Assembly (NCBI RefSeq): GCF_030758415.1
Contig: NZ_CP132334.1
Location: 2,926,001-2,990,000 of the forward strand
Length of the DNA: 64,000 bases
Direction of reading: 5' to 3'
Source of the DNA: Parvularcula sp. IMCC14364
GTDB lineage: Bacteria > Pseudomonadota > Alphaproteobacteria > Caulobacterales > Parvularculaceae
Part shown: piece by piece, positions 17,771 to 26,003 of the stretch
How positions within the stretch are numbered: position 1 is the stretch's first letter
Layout of the letters: every line of letters starts with the position of its first letter
Position numbers and translations under genes: made by a program
Notes under the pieces: model-generated
Databases searched by the model: none
What the model was told of the DNA's origin: nothing
The model's input: only the letters and a program-made list of their open reading frames with translations

Positions 17771-18247
17771 GTGGCTAATGAAGACCTCGGCGTCAAGCGC
17801 GACTGCCCTGAGTGCAGTGCGAGATTTTATGATCTCGGCAAGAATCCGGCCCTGTGCCCGAAATGTGCACATGAATTTGTGCCGGAAGTTATCCTGAAGC
17901 CGCGGCGCACGCGGAAGGATGAGACTGAAGATGATCAGACAGAAACGGATGATCAGGAAGAAGAAGAAACAGACGAGGTGGAAGAGGTCTCTGCTGACGA
18001 TAAAGAGACGAGCCTCGATGAAGCTGACAAACAGGATGATGGTGCCAGCGGCTCCCGCAAGGCCAGCCTGGACGATGACGACGATGATGACGACGATGAT
18101 GATGACGAGGTCATCCCGGAGATTGAGGGGATAGACGACATCGATATCGACACCGAGAATGACGATACGCTGCTCGACGACGAAGAAGATGAAGACAGCG
18201 GCGTAGGATTCATCAAGAAGCCGGGCGGTAACTCTGACGACGGCTAA
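17771..18247 (+). CDS. TIGR02300 family zinc-ribbon protein
   Basis: This is an alphaproteobacteria-specific protein of unknown function. The N-terminal zinc ribbon has two cysteine pairs (CPEC and CPKC) around the family signature ARFYDLGKNP. The C-terminal two thirds is extremely acidic, including a run of twelve aspartates and many Glu/Asp repeats. I prefer the GTG at 17771 (product VANEDLGVKRDCPEC...) because the family begins just before LG-K-R; an ATG at 17708 would add 21 unrelated residues. It sits between aroA and tRNA-Ala. Confidence 0.8.
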   Translation: MANEDLGVKRDCPECSARFYDLGKNPALCPKCAHEFVPEVILKPRRTRKDETEDDQTETDDQEEEETDEVEEVSADDKETSLDEADKQDDGASGSRKASLDDDDDDDDDDDDEVIPEIEGIDDIDIDTENDDTLLDDEEDEDSGVGFIKKPGGNSDDG

Positions 18248-18280
18248 TTGTCGGCAGGTACGCTGAAAAACACTTGAAAA

Positions 18281-18316
18281 AGCCGGAACGGGCGATTAGC
18301 TTCCCGGTTCCGGTTT
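18281..18316 (+). terminator. Terminator after the TIGR02300 gene
   Basis: The stem CCGGAAC-GGG / CCC-GGTTCCGG has one bulged base and a 10-nt loop, and is followed by a short TTT. It lies between the TIGR02300 stop and the tRNA gene, 4 nt before the tRNA begins. Confidence 0.6.
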
Positions 18317-18319
18317 GAC

Positions 18320-18395
<76 letters not shown>

Positions 18396-18404
18396 AAACC
18401 CATA

Positions 18405-18971
18405 CTAAATCGATTTTTTTGCGATTGATCCTACCAATCGGGTTTCATAAATCGCCGTGTTAATAAGCAGCAACTGGTTTTCTTTTTCATCTAGATACAT
18501 CCTGCCTTCCGCGTTGACCGGCTCATTCCTTCCCGTAATCCAGTGTCGGCAATTAGGCGCAGAACATGCACATGCAAATTGCCGGAACAATACATCCTCG
18601 GTGGAAGCATAATCAATAAAAAGAGGCCCTCCCGCTTGTATATCTTTCAGGCAGAACGCTTTTTGCTGGTGCATATCGAGCACGACATTTGGATCACAGC
18701 TATGCAGTAAATAACCCACGAAATAGGGGTCTTCAAGATGATCGCCTATTGCTCTTTGAAGGCTATGCTGGCGTAATGTGTTTGAAGGCATAGCTAAAAA
18801 GTGACCAATGCAATCTCCTCGCTGGTAGGAATGAAGGGTGTAGACACCGATTCCATACTCCGCGGTTTCTCTTTTGATAATGTCATCGCTGGTAGGTAAC
18901 AAAAGCGGATTCAGCGAGGGTGTGAGGTACTTTTTGATAAAAGAGGCAGGGTAGATATTTTTCACTAACAA
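18405..18971 (-). CDS. SET-domain protein (lysine methyltransferase-like)
   Basis: This is a 188-aa protein with a compact SET fold. It shows the near-terminal SET signature HSCDPNVVLD, the motif DIQAGGPLFIDYAS, and a post-SET-like cysteine cluster (FACACSAPNCRHW). SET proteins use S-adenosylmethionine to methylate protein lysines; bacterial targets are mostly unknown. The gene is 7 bp downstream of the decarboxylase-like gene on the same strand, implying an operon. The pair is more AT-rich than its surroundings and abuts tRNA-Ala, which suggests acquisition by transfer. Confidence 0.8.
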   Translation of the reverse strand: MLVKNIYPASFIKKYLTPSLNPLLLPTSDDIIKRETAEYGIGVYTLHSYQRGDCIGHFLAMPSNTLRQHSLQRAIGDHLEDPYFVGYLLHSCDPNVVLDMHQQKAFCLKDIQAGGPLFIDYASTEDVLFRQFACACSAPNCRHWITGRNEPVNAEGRMYLDEKENQLLLINTAIYETRLVGSIAKKSI

Positions 18972-18978
18972 AGACTCC

Positions 18979-20106
18979 TCAGATGCATTGTGAGGTTAAG
19001 GCCGGAAACCCGTTCAGCGTTGTTGAGTAGGTCGTGGTATAAGCGCCTGTATGGGCAAGTATCACGCGGTCTTCGGGGGCGAGTGATAGTGGTAAATGAT
19101 AATTAAAGGACTCAGCATATATAACATCGTTTGAGTCGCAGGTTTGTCCCGCCAGGAGTACAGGGCCGACTTTACCGCCTTTATCGTTAAGTAAGGGATA
19201 GTCGATCTTTTCTTCGACCAACCCACCATAGCGACCAATATCCAGATACACCCAACGATGATCCGGCCGTTTGTGACATGGCGATATGAGCACTACTTCC
19301 GAGATGATATATCCTGCATCACCCGCCAGATAACGCCCCGGTTCTGTATAAATAATGGGCAACTTTACCTTAAAATTCTGCTCGACAGCTGAGAGTATGG
19401 CCGCACCAAATGCAGATATTGGTGGCACTTCGTCACGGTAGGAAACGGGGAACCCCCCTCCCACGTTCAGCACGCTCAGTGTATCAACCCCATCCGCCTT
19501 AAGCTGCACAAATAATCTGCCTGCAGCTTCGATCGGCGCGCGCCATGCCTGTGTATCCAGCTGTTGCGAACCTGTATGGAATGACACACCGTAAGCTACT
19601 AGCCCATTGTGGTGTGCTCTGAGTAGCCATGCGTAAGCTTTATCCTCCGGACAGCCAAATTTGACAGAAAGTGGTGACACTGAACCAAACCCTGTAGTGA
19701 TAATACGACATATCACTTGCGCGCCAGGGGCATTTTCAATTAGTTTTTCCAGTTCCAATTCGGCATCGAACACGTATTGCCGAATACCGCGCTCATAAGC
19801 GGCTCGAATTTCTGAGACCTTCTTTATTGGATTACCATATAAAATTTCTTCCGCCTTCGCCCCAACAGCAAGGCACATATCAATCTCAGGGATGCTGGCA
19901 CATTCGAAATACCCGCCCAATTCTTTCACCTTACGCAGAATATCAGGGTGGGGATTGGCTTTGATAGCATAGTGATGAAGTACTGCTGGCATGGCAGCCC
20001 GAAGCGCGTAAAACTTTTGCCTCACTTTATCTAGCGAAACGACCAAATGTGGCGTGTGCCCCTTATAGGTCTTAAGAAACGAGCTAACTGAAGCAGGAAT
20101 GTCCAC
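18979..20106 (-). CDS. Type III PLP-dependent decarboxylase (ornithine/DAP decarboxylase-like)
   Basis: This is a fold-III PLP enzyme of 375 aa resembling eukaryotic-type ornithine decarboxylase and lysine/ornithine decarboxylases. The PLP-lysine motif is HYAIKANPHP; other signatures are VSFHTGSQ, NVGGGFPV, EPGRYLAG and GQTCDSNDVIYA, where the Cys-Asp pair corresponds to the catalytic C-D of ornithine decarboxylase. A polyamine or related amine product is likely, but the exact amino-acid substrate is not certain. It forms an operon with the SET-domain gene downstream. Confidence 0.82.
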   Translation of the reverse strand: MDIPASVSSFLKTYKGHTPHLVVSLDKVRQKFYALRAAMPAVLHHYAIKANPHPDILRKVKELGGYFECASIPEIDMCLAVGAKAEEILYGNPIKKVSEIRAAYERGIRQYVFDAELELEKLIENAPGAQVICRIITTGFGSVSPLSVKFGCPEDKAYAWLLRAHHNGLVAYGVSFHTGSQQLDTQAWRAPIEAAGRLFVQLKADGVDTLSVLNVGGGFPVSYRDEVPPISAFGAAILSAVEQNFKVKLPIIYTEPGRYLAGDAGYIISEVVLISPCHKRPDHRWVYLDIGRYGGLVEEKIDYPLLNDKGGKVGPVLLAGQTCDSNDVIYAESFNYHLPLSLAPEDRVILAHTGAYTTTYSTTLNGFPALTSQCI

Positions 20107-20560
20107 CGCCGACCCCTACTGTCATAACAGCTATTACTGTTTGTTCTGCATGCATGCGCAAATCCACAAATATCCGGACGTTCCGGAATGTTTACGAACC
20201 GCTGATCTCCTTGCTTACAAAACGTCTCTGGGTTGATCGTTGGATCATAAATTATGATAGAAGAAATTAAAAAATGCAAGTAGATATCGGCATGAAAACT
20301 TTTTTGATGATCGGTAGCTTCCCTAAAAAATCGCTGCGCAAGCAGTTTCGGACGGATACTCGAAAAGATCATTCAAGCTTGAAACTCCAGAAATCCGTCA
20401 GAGAATTCGAACTCAGTTCTTTACCGGCCACCAAACCAAACCCCGGCTTAAATGAAATCCCTCAACCCGAGGCAACCAAGAACTGCGACAGCTGCCACAG
20501 CGACTGCGCAATCACGGCCGGATAAGGCCGCCAGCATTCATGCGCTTTACAGAAACAATT
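20107..20560. other. Spacer without a convincing gene
   Basis: This 454-bp AT-rich region lies upstream of the decarboxylase gene and behind the outer-membrane gene. It contains a perfect 15-nt palindrome ATCATAA-A-TTATGAT at 20244-20258, which could be an operator. An 83-codon plus-strand frame at 20274-20525 lacks a good ribosome binding site and any recognisable family, so I do not call it. Confidence 0.5.
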
Positions 20561-21232
20561 TCAGAATTTCCGGCGTAATTCGAACCGTATCCCTGTGGAG
20601 GAATCGTTATCGTCGCCAAAATGCCCATACATTGCATCAGCCCTGAAGATAACTGAATTGGAAAGCGGACGCTGATATCGGATACCTGCGCCGAGCTGCA
20701 CATCTTTTGCTGGCCCCTCTTTATTGCCATGTGGCACAACGGCCGAAACCTCCATAACCAGTTGCTGCTCAAGACTGAACAGATTCTGGATACCAATGGC
20801 ACCGCCTACTGTATCAATCGCTGTTGCATCAAGCGTCGGATATCCGGTCAGGCCATCTGACTCAAAGGTGAGGCCAGTGTTGCGCAGGATATCCTCTGCT
20901 GCCCCGGCGCGCGCGACAGACTGGGTCTTGCCAAAACCTGCCCAGAAATTCGCATACGGTACTAATGTCAGCGGTTTACTGGTGATGAGAGAGTTTTCAG
21001 ACAGAAACAAAACGCCATCAGCAGTATCCTCAATACCCGGACCGGGATCCTGTCCGACATTCACAATTACTCTGGTAGAATTGGAAATCTTGCCGAAATA
21101 GCGCTTGGTGAATGCTGCGGTCAGGTTGTGATATGAGTGGTCCCCGTTCGAATGATCGCCATCACTCAGATAGGCATAGCCTGTTTCGAGGTAGCCCTGA
21201 TCGAATTCAAAGAAGCCCACGACGCCCGCCAT
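20561..21232 (-). CDS. Outer-membrane barrel protein, C-terminal part (frameshifted)
   Basis: These 223 residues read as the second half of the protein encoded just upstream in another frame. Alternating hydrophobic strands (VVGFFEFDQGYLETGYAYLS, AAFTKRYFGK, RVIVNVGQ) and the terminal strand GIRFELRRKF, ending in Phe, are typical of the C-terminal beta-signal of outer-membrane barrels. It has no signal peptide of its own and no ribosome binding site of note. The join with the upstream frame lies at about 21232-21250, where a -1 shift would restore one protein of about 648 aa. Confidence 0.7.
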   Translation of the reverse strand: MAGVVGFFEFDQGYLETGYAYLSDGDHSNGDHSYHNLTAAFTKRYFGKISNSTRVIVNVGQDPGPGIEDTADGVLFLSENSLITSKPLTLVPYANFWAGFGKTQSVARAGAAEDILRNTGLTFESDGLTGYPTLDATAIDTVGGAIGIQNLFSLEQQLVMEVSAVVPHGNKEGPAKDVQLGAGIRYQRPLSNSVIFRADAMYGHFGDDNDSSTGIRFELRRKF

Positions 21233-22515
21233 CCGCGCTTGCCTTTGTCATTCACAAAGGCATCAGAAGTAATTTCGTCGAAGCCGGCAAAGAACGTGAT
21301 GTCATAATTGGAAATATCAAATCGCTGACTGTTTCGCGCAGGGATGGCAAAAGCCGCCCCGAGAAACGCATCTTCCATCCAGACACCATTCTGGAGCAGC
21401 ATCGGTACCCGACCAAATGTGATGGGCAAATCATACGGCCGGTAAGTATCGGTGAAGCCAGCCATCATGGCGCCAATATCGCCTTCAAAAAACAGCGTAA
21501 CCGGATCAATACTGGTTTCAATATCCGGGTCAGCGTTTTCGTTTCTGTCGCCCCCGCCAAACTCATAACGGGAAAACTGACCGCCGTCCTGAATTGGCTG
21601 AAAAAACGCGTGTATCCGCTCTGTGGCTGTCAGTTTAAGATCAACATCCAGATTAAGGCGAGCCGCAACCTGCGCAACATCGCGGCCCTGGTCGTCATTA
21701 TAGGCAACCGCCGTCCGCGCATCACCATAGACCAGCAGTTGCGGGAATAATCTGTTCTTTTCCCCTAGAAGCGGGATACCTCTGCCAAGATTACCGCGAT
21801 CATAAAGAGGGCGCCAGAGCTCGACCAGCGGGCGCGGTGTATCAACGGCTGATTTTCCGCCGTAGATTTCTATTTGCGCTTCTGGATCATATTCCAGTTC
21901 TGGATACTCCGGGTCCGGCCCGAACAGGCCAGCATTGAAATCAACCAACTCAACCCGGTCGTCCATCTGGACGGGGCCACCATGATGATGCCCTCCCGCG
22001 TCATGCCCACCGTGATCCTCATCCTTCTCATCATGCTCAGGATAAGCATCGGTGATAGTGCTGTAGTCAGGTTGCGGCTCACTAATCACAGTGAGAATAA
22101 TTTCATCAGATGAATCAATACCAGCACTTTTCTGAACGGAACTTTCCGATTTCAGTCGTGGCAATGGTGTGCTGACAGCAGGTGTTAACTGCGCAAGATT
22201 CAAGTCGTCCGCTGCTGACAGGTCTTCCTCAACGTCAACAGCAAACATGACGTCCGTTGTTGGATGCAGGGCCTCATCGGCAGACAAAGAAGCCTGATCT
22301 GTCGCACGGGATCTCTCAACAATGATGGCCTCTGGCAATAGATGTTCCGCTACGTTTGCGACAGGCTTGTCCGTTTCGGGCACACTGATTTCACTACCAC
22401 CTGTCAGTTGCGCCAGATTGAGCTTGTCAGCCTCACTGAGCTCTTCAGCGGCAGCTGTCACTGGCCAGACCGCAAGTGCAGCAAGAGGCAGTTTTAGAAA
22501 ATTGAAACGCAACAT
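21166..22515 (-). CDS. Outer-membrane porin-like protein, N-terminal part (frameshifted)
   Basis: The product begins with a signal peptide (KLPLAALAVWPVTAAA, cleavage around residue 23). Two similar segments follow (LSEADKLNLAQLTGG and LSAADDLNLAQLTPA), then a histidine/acidic stretch at residues 160-180 (DHGGHDAGGHHHGG), then barrel-like sequence from about residue 215 (ELWRPLYDRGNLGRG...). Only about the first 425 residues are meaningful; after NDKGKR the frame runs into unrelated sequence while the barrel continues in another frame. It is the last gene of the cytochrome operon, 8 bp after the five-heme cytochrome. I infer an outer-membrane partner for the cytochromes. The exact family is not recognised. 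Confidence 0.7.
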   Translation of the reverse strand: MLRFNFLKLPLAALAVWPVTAAAEELSEADKLNLAQLTGGSEISVPETDKPVANVAEHLLPEAIIVERSRATDQASLSADEALHPTTDVMFAVDVEEDLSAADDLNLAQLTPAVSTPLPRLKSESSVQKSAGIDSSDEIILTVISEPQPDYSTITDAYPEHDEKDEDHGGHDAGGHHHGGPVQMDDRVELVDFNAGLFGPDPEYPELEYDPEAQIEIYGGKSAVDTPRPLVELWRPLYDRGNLGRGIPLLGEKNRLFPQLLVYGDARTAVAYNDDQGRDVAQVAARLNLDVDLKLTATERIHAFFQPIQDGGQFSRYEFGGGDRNENADPDIETSIDPVTLFFEGDIGAMMAGFTDTYRPYDLPITFGRVPMLLQNGVWMEDAFLGAAFAIPARNSQRFDISNYDITFFAGFDEITSDAFVNDKGKRGWRASWASLNSIRATSKQAMPI

Positions 22516-22523
22516 AGAACTGC

Positions 22524-24305
22524 CTACTCTTCGATTGTGAACTCAACAGCAGAGGGATGAAGATCGATCATCCACTCATTCATTGTACGTTCCATTTCCG
22601 GTGTCGCACCGACAAATTTCATGAAATATATAGGCTCTGCCCGGCTGCGCATCCGCACCTGCAATCTGTATTTACCGGGCTTGGTGATCTTTTTCCCCGG
22701 CACCTTGTAAACCGCATCACGATGCGCAAACGGTGGCAGTGAGCGCCCCTCCATGCGGATGAAAGGCGGGTGATTGAGCACGCTGGTTGGCACGCCGGAA
22801 GGACGGATGAACGGAATCTGGTCAATATCGAAATTGACCGGGAGATACATTTCGCGGTCCGTGCCTTTGACATTTGTCGTCAAGAATTTCGTCTGTAGAT
22901 TGAACAACTGATCGTCATGCTTGACCGTGCCAGCAGCCACATCCAGAGAATGAATGTCCGCCATATCGCCATGGCTGTCCACATAACCAGACTCGAAAAC
23001 GATCTCCCCATCCGGGTCAAGCAGCACAACATTCAGCCACAATTCAGGCTGCGCACCCAGTGAACCAGACGGCAAGTTATGCCCCTCATCAATGTTGGTC
23101 AGGCGGTAACGGAACTCGAACTTCTCGCCGACGCGCGGCAGACCCTTGTCAAAAAACGGTCCATCAAGACGCGAGCCATTTTCCATAACGGCAACGCGGT
23201 CTTCTTTTTTCTGCTCTAGCAAATTCTGATTCTGGTCAATGATATAGCGCGCGGTCTCGCGGTCTTCACGTTTGGCCCAAACTGCCGGAAACTCGACATC
23301 TGTGCCATTGGCTTCAATTTCATCTTCCCAGGCGGGCACACCCCATGGTGTGTGCCAGTCAAAGAGCAGCCATTCCTGAATTTCCCAGTTCAGGGAGCGC
23401 GGATTGAACGGGAAGATGCCCGGATGCGCGATTGGATAACCCGGTCCATAAAAAGCATGGTTGGAATGCTTGGCTTCCGGGTCGCCAACGATCCGCCCAT
23501 TAACGATCGCTTTTGGTGCCGTCTTATACCCGTTCGGTCGTCCGGGTACTGATCCCATATGGCAATCTTGACAGGTAATCCCCATCTCCGCTGCCGGTGA
23601 CGCCCGATACTGCTCCCAGACCACTTCAAGTTTGATCCCCGGATGAACCGCCACCTGGTGACAAGAGACACAGAACTCAGACCTCTCGATCTGTTCAAAC
23701 TCAATCGCGCCGTTGTGGATTGGTGTATTATCCCCACCCGGCTCTGTCATGACGCCGTACCGATCACTGTCAGCCGCGACCTTGGGAAAGTTTGATGGCC
23801 CGCCGGTATTATACATTGGCTCAAAAATCGTGCCCGGCTGAATGTGGCGTTCGCCATTCACACGGCCAAACTCCGTTGAGACACGATGGCAGGTGATGCA
23901 GGTTATCCCTTCACGGGCAACGAGCGACCGCTCCCAAAGGGGCTGCTCGCGCGGCTCACCGCGTTGGGTGCCGACCTGCTGGTGGCAACGCACACAAAAA
24001 GTACCGATTGTACCGGAAGCGAGCTCACTCAATGCCTGCTCAAACTTATGAAACATCGGAGAAATCGACGCATAGGCATGGTTGGAGGAAGCCCATTCCC
24101 AGAAGATTTTCTGATGGCAGGCTGCGCACTGCACAGCTGAAGGATATTCACTCTCCTGAAACACTGCCGAATGCGGATCAACCGTGGAAAGGCCAGTACG
24201 CTCTGCCACGCTGCCCTCGGTCTGTACTTCCTGTGCACTGGCGCCGGATACTGTCAGAGACATCAGGAGAAGCATCACAGACGAGAAAATATATGTACGT
24301 ATCAT
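22524..24305 (-). CDS. Five-heme c-type cytochrome, c554-like
   Basis: This is a periplasmic or cell-surface multiheme cytochrome of 593 aa. The N-terminal signal peptide is IFSSVMLLLMSLTVSGASA. Five CxxCH heme-attachment motifs are visible (CAACH, CVRCH, CITCH, CVSCH, CQDCH), all within the first ~260 residues, plus additional His-containing segments (SNHAYASISPMFH, KHSNHAFYGPGY) that can supply distal ligands. The remaining ~330 residues are heme-free and beta-rich. It lies 13 bp after the preceding cytochrome gene and 8 bp before the outer-membrane gene, so it is clearly co-transcribed. A role in electron transfer out of the AioBA-like enzyme is inferred. Confidence 0.85.
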   Translation of the reverse strand: MIRTYIFSSVMLLLMSLTVSGASAQEVQTEGSVAERTGLSTVDPHSAVFQESEYPSAVQCAACHQKIFWEWASSNHAYASISPMFHKFEQALSELASGTIGTFCVRCHQQVGTQRGEPREQPLWERSLVAREGITCITCHRVSTEFGRVNGERHIQPGTIFEPMYNTGGPSNFPKVAADSDRYGVMTEPGGDNTPIHNGAIEFEQIERSEFCVSCHQVAVHPGIKLEVVWEQYRASPAAEMGITCQDCHMGSVPGRPNGYKTAPKAIVNGRIVGDPEAKHSNHAFYGPGYPIAHPGIFPFNPRSLNWEIQEWLLFDWHTPWGVPAWEDEIEANGTDVEFPAVWAKREDRETARYIIDQNQNLLEQKKEDRVAVMENGSRLDGPFFDKGLPRVGEKFEFRYRLTNIDEGHNLPSGSLGAQPELWLNVVLLDPDGEIVFESGYVDSHGDMADIHSLDVAAGTVKHDDQLFNLQTKFLTTNVKGTDREMYLPVNFDIDQIPFIRPSGVPTSVLNHPPFIRMEGRSLPPFAHRDAVYKVPGKKITKPGKYRLQVRMRSRAEPIYFMKFVGATPEMERTMNEWMIDLHPSAVEFTIEE

Positions 24306-24318
24306 GATCAGCTATCCT

Positions 24319-24849
24319 TCAAAACTTTGCTTCGGCATCAATATCCAGCGCTTCAATTGCCTGAATAATTGCCTGTTGCAGCACGACAGAGTTCCGGGCA
24401 TCGAGATCATCATCATTCTCAAGACCCTTCTTCAATGCCCGGCTGGCTGCATCATATCTTTCCTGCGAAATCGCTTCTCTGCGCCAGAGACCATCAACGA
24501 TTGATGCCGTGGCATAGAGCGCCTGTTTGGCTGGCATATAATCTACGAGGCTGCCTGCCTCAGTCTGACGTGCAAGCTCGTCAAGCAGTCGTAATTCGTC
24601 CTCCCGGGAAAACCGGAATCCGTCGAGGTCCTGCAGGAGACCGGTCAGCAGCATAATGACTTCGCCGGCAGCTTCCTCAACAGCATCAGGAGACTGAAAC
24701 ACGGCGCGGCGCATTTTTTCACGGGCGTCCCCGATGCGGCGCGCCAGCGGTACATCGACAAGCACTTCAGCGGACAGATCAATGACAAAATAATTATGGT
24801 CAGCAAGGCAGCGGCAGGGCACTGGTATCGCGCACCCCCGGCCCGTCAA
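24319..24849 (-). CDS. Helical C-terminal part of the upstream multiheme cytochrome (frameshifted)
   Basis: From about position 24821 this frame carries LADHNYFVIDLSAEVLVDV and a long amphipathic helical region ending EALDIDAEAKF. It has no signal peptide and no heme motif. The upstream cytochrome frame stops at 24800 in the middle of this region, and a +1 shift near CTGCCTTGCTGAC would join the two into a protein of about 460 aa. The ATG at 24849 is probably incidental. I treat it as the displaced C-terminal domain rather than a separate gene; an independent small protein is the alternative. Confidence 0.55.
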   Translation of the reverse strand: MTGRGCAIPVPCRCLADHNYFVIDLSAEVLVDVPLARRIGDAREKMRRAVFQSPDAVEEAAGEVIMLLTGLLQDLDGFRFSREDELRLLDELARQTEAGSLVDYMPAKQALYATASIVDGLWRREAISQERYDAASRALKKGLENDDDLDARNSVVLQQAIIQAIEALDIDAEAKF

Positions 24850-25717
24850 TCACAGGTCCTCCGGCATCATACGCCTGAAAGTGACAGCTATAGCAATCGA
24901 AGAAGGCAAGCTCAGGGAAAATGCCAAGCATCTCTGAATATTCAGACTCGATAATCGTGAGGAATTGCCGCCACTGGACAATCTCCCCGACAAGCAGTGC
25001 CTTGAGACCAAAAGGCACAGGCTTTCTCTGCAGGTAATCGTCATCAATTTCAAAATGCGCGTAATCCGTATAGGTATCGACGCTGTCAGGTTTGAACCAG
25101 GTATGGAAATTCATCTGAAATGAGGGTGCCTGATGCCCTGCCGCCATCATTTCATGCGTGATGTAGCTGTCCGGCGTGCCAACATGACAGGATACACATA
25201 TTTCTGCACGTTTTTCAGGGTCTGCCGTAGGATACATGCCAGCAGCGATATTTCTGTCATAGAAATAAAGGCCTGCAGAGTGCACACCCAGCCATTTGGA
25301 CGCTGCCCCGTGACATGCTTCACAGCTTATACCGTTGCGAATATCAAATGCCGACTCATGCCCGCCCAAGCCAATCTGTGTAGTATGGCAGCCAAGGCAC
25401 TGTGCCGAGCTGGCGGGATCTTCAATACCAAAATATCCGGCAATGTTTCGTGCATCTTCCGACTGCAAGGTGCGCCATGCCCGCGCATGTGGGTCCCTGT
25501 CACGCCAGATCACATATTCATTCTGATTAACGGCGGAATTCATCCATGGTTCTGCTGCATTATGGCAGGTACTACTGCCGCAGGTCTCTGACCCCAGTAA
25601 CGTTGGTTCATCAGCTAAAACGGAGTTTCCAGATGTAACGCACAAGAATGTCAGCAGCAGCAAAACAAATTGCCGCCAGCTAGCAAAAACCACAGGAATT
25701 TCGGCGTACACTGACAC
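24800..25717 (-). CDS. Multiheme c-type cytochrome (N-terminal part, frameshifted)
   Basis: This is a cytochrome c554-type protein. The signal peptide is FVLLLLTFLCVTSGNSVLA. Heme motifs are CLGCH, CEACH, CVSCH and CYSCH, plus a first motif with unusual spacing, CGSSTCH (C-x4-CH), at the place where relatives read GSETC-x-x-CH. The frame starts with GTG (25717, or 25711, which has a better AAGG spacing) and ends prematurely at 24800. A C-terminal helical part continues in another frame. It stands 286 bp behind aioA and heads the cytochrome / outer-membrane gene run, probably with its own promoter. Confidence 0.75.
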   Translation of the reverse strand: MSVYAEIPVVFASWRQFVLLLLTFLCVTSGNSVLADEPTLLGSETCGSSTCHNAAEPWMNSAVNQNEYVIWRDRDPHARAWRTLQSEDARNIAGYFGIEDPASSAQCLGCHTTQIGLGGHESAFDIRNGISCEACHGAASKWLGVHSAGLYFYDRNIAAGMYPTADPEKRAEICVSCHVGTPDSYITHEMMAAGHQAPSFQMNFHTWFKPDSVDTYTDYAHFEIDDDYLQRKPVPFGLKALLVGEIVQWRQFLTIIESEYSEMLGIFPELAFFDCYSCHFQAYDAGGPVIDGPGVRDTSALPLPC

Positions 25718-26003
25718 CTTGTCTCAACCTGATCCTGAGGGATTTTCGCATCCTGATACTCATAAATTCAGAATACAGAATTATCCCGCCAACACATTAT
25801 GGGGACGGCCATACAGGCACTTAAATGTCAATGAACTCCCCCAAGAAATTTAAGCCTATCAGAGGGATGCATTACGGACAAGACACTATGTTAATTGACG
25901 GTTAATTGTGGAGACTTGTAATAATCACCGCAATAGGCGCACTGTATGCGCTCAAAAATCATCTGCCTCACAATAAGCTTCAGATAATTGCGAGACCAAA
26001 CCC
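25718..26003. other. Spacer between aioA-like gene and the cytochrome run
   Basis: This 286-bp AT-rich spacer has no convincing coding frame. On the minus strand it contains TTGACATTTAAG at about 25832-25821, a good -35-like hexamer, but no matching -10 at normal distance. It may carry a separate promoter for the cytochrome genes. Confidence 0.35.

Noticed and set aside
17953-18216. Minus-strand frame encoding almost only serine
   Set aside because: It is the complement of the Asp/Glu-rich tail of the TIGR02300 protein.
20274-20525. 83-codon plus-strand frame with a Cys-rich end
   Set aside because: It has no ribosome binding site, no recognised family and weak coding character in an AT-rich spacer.
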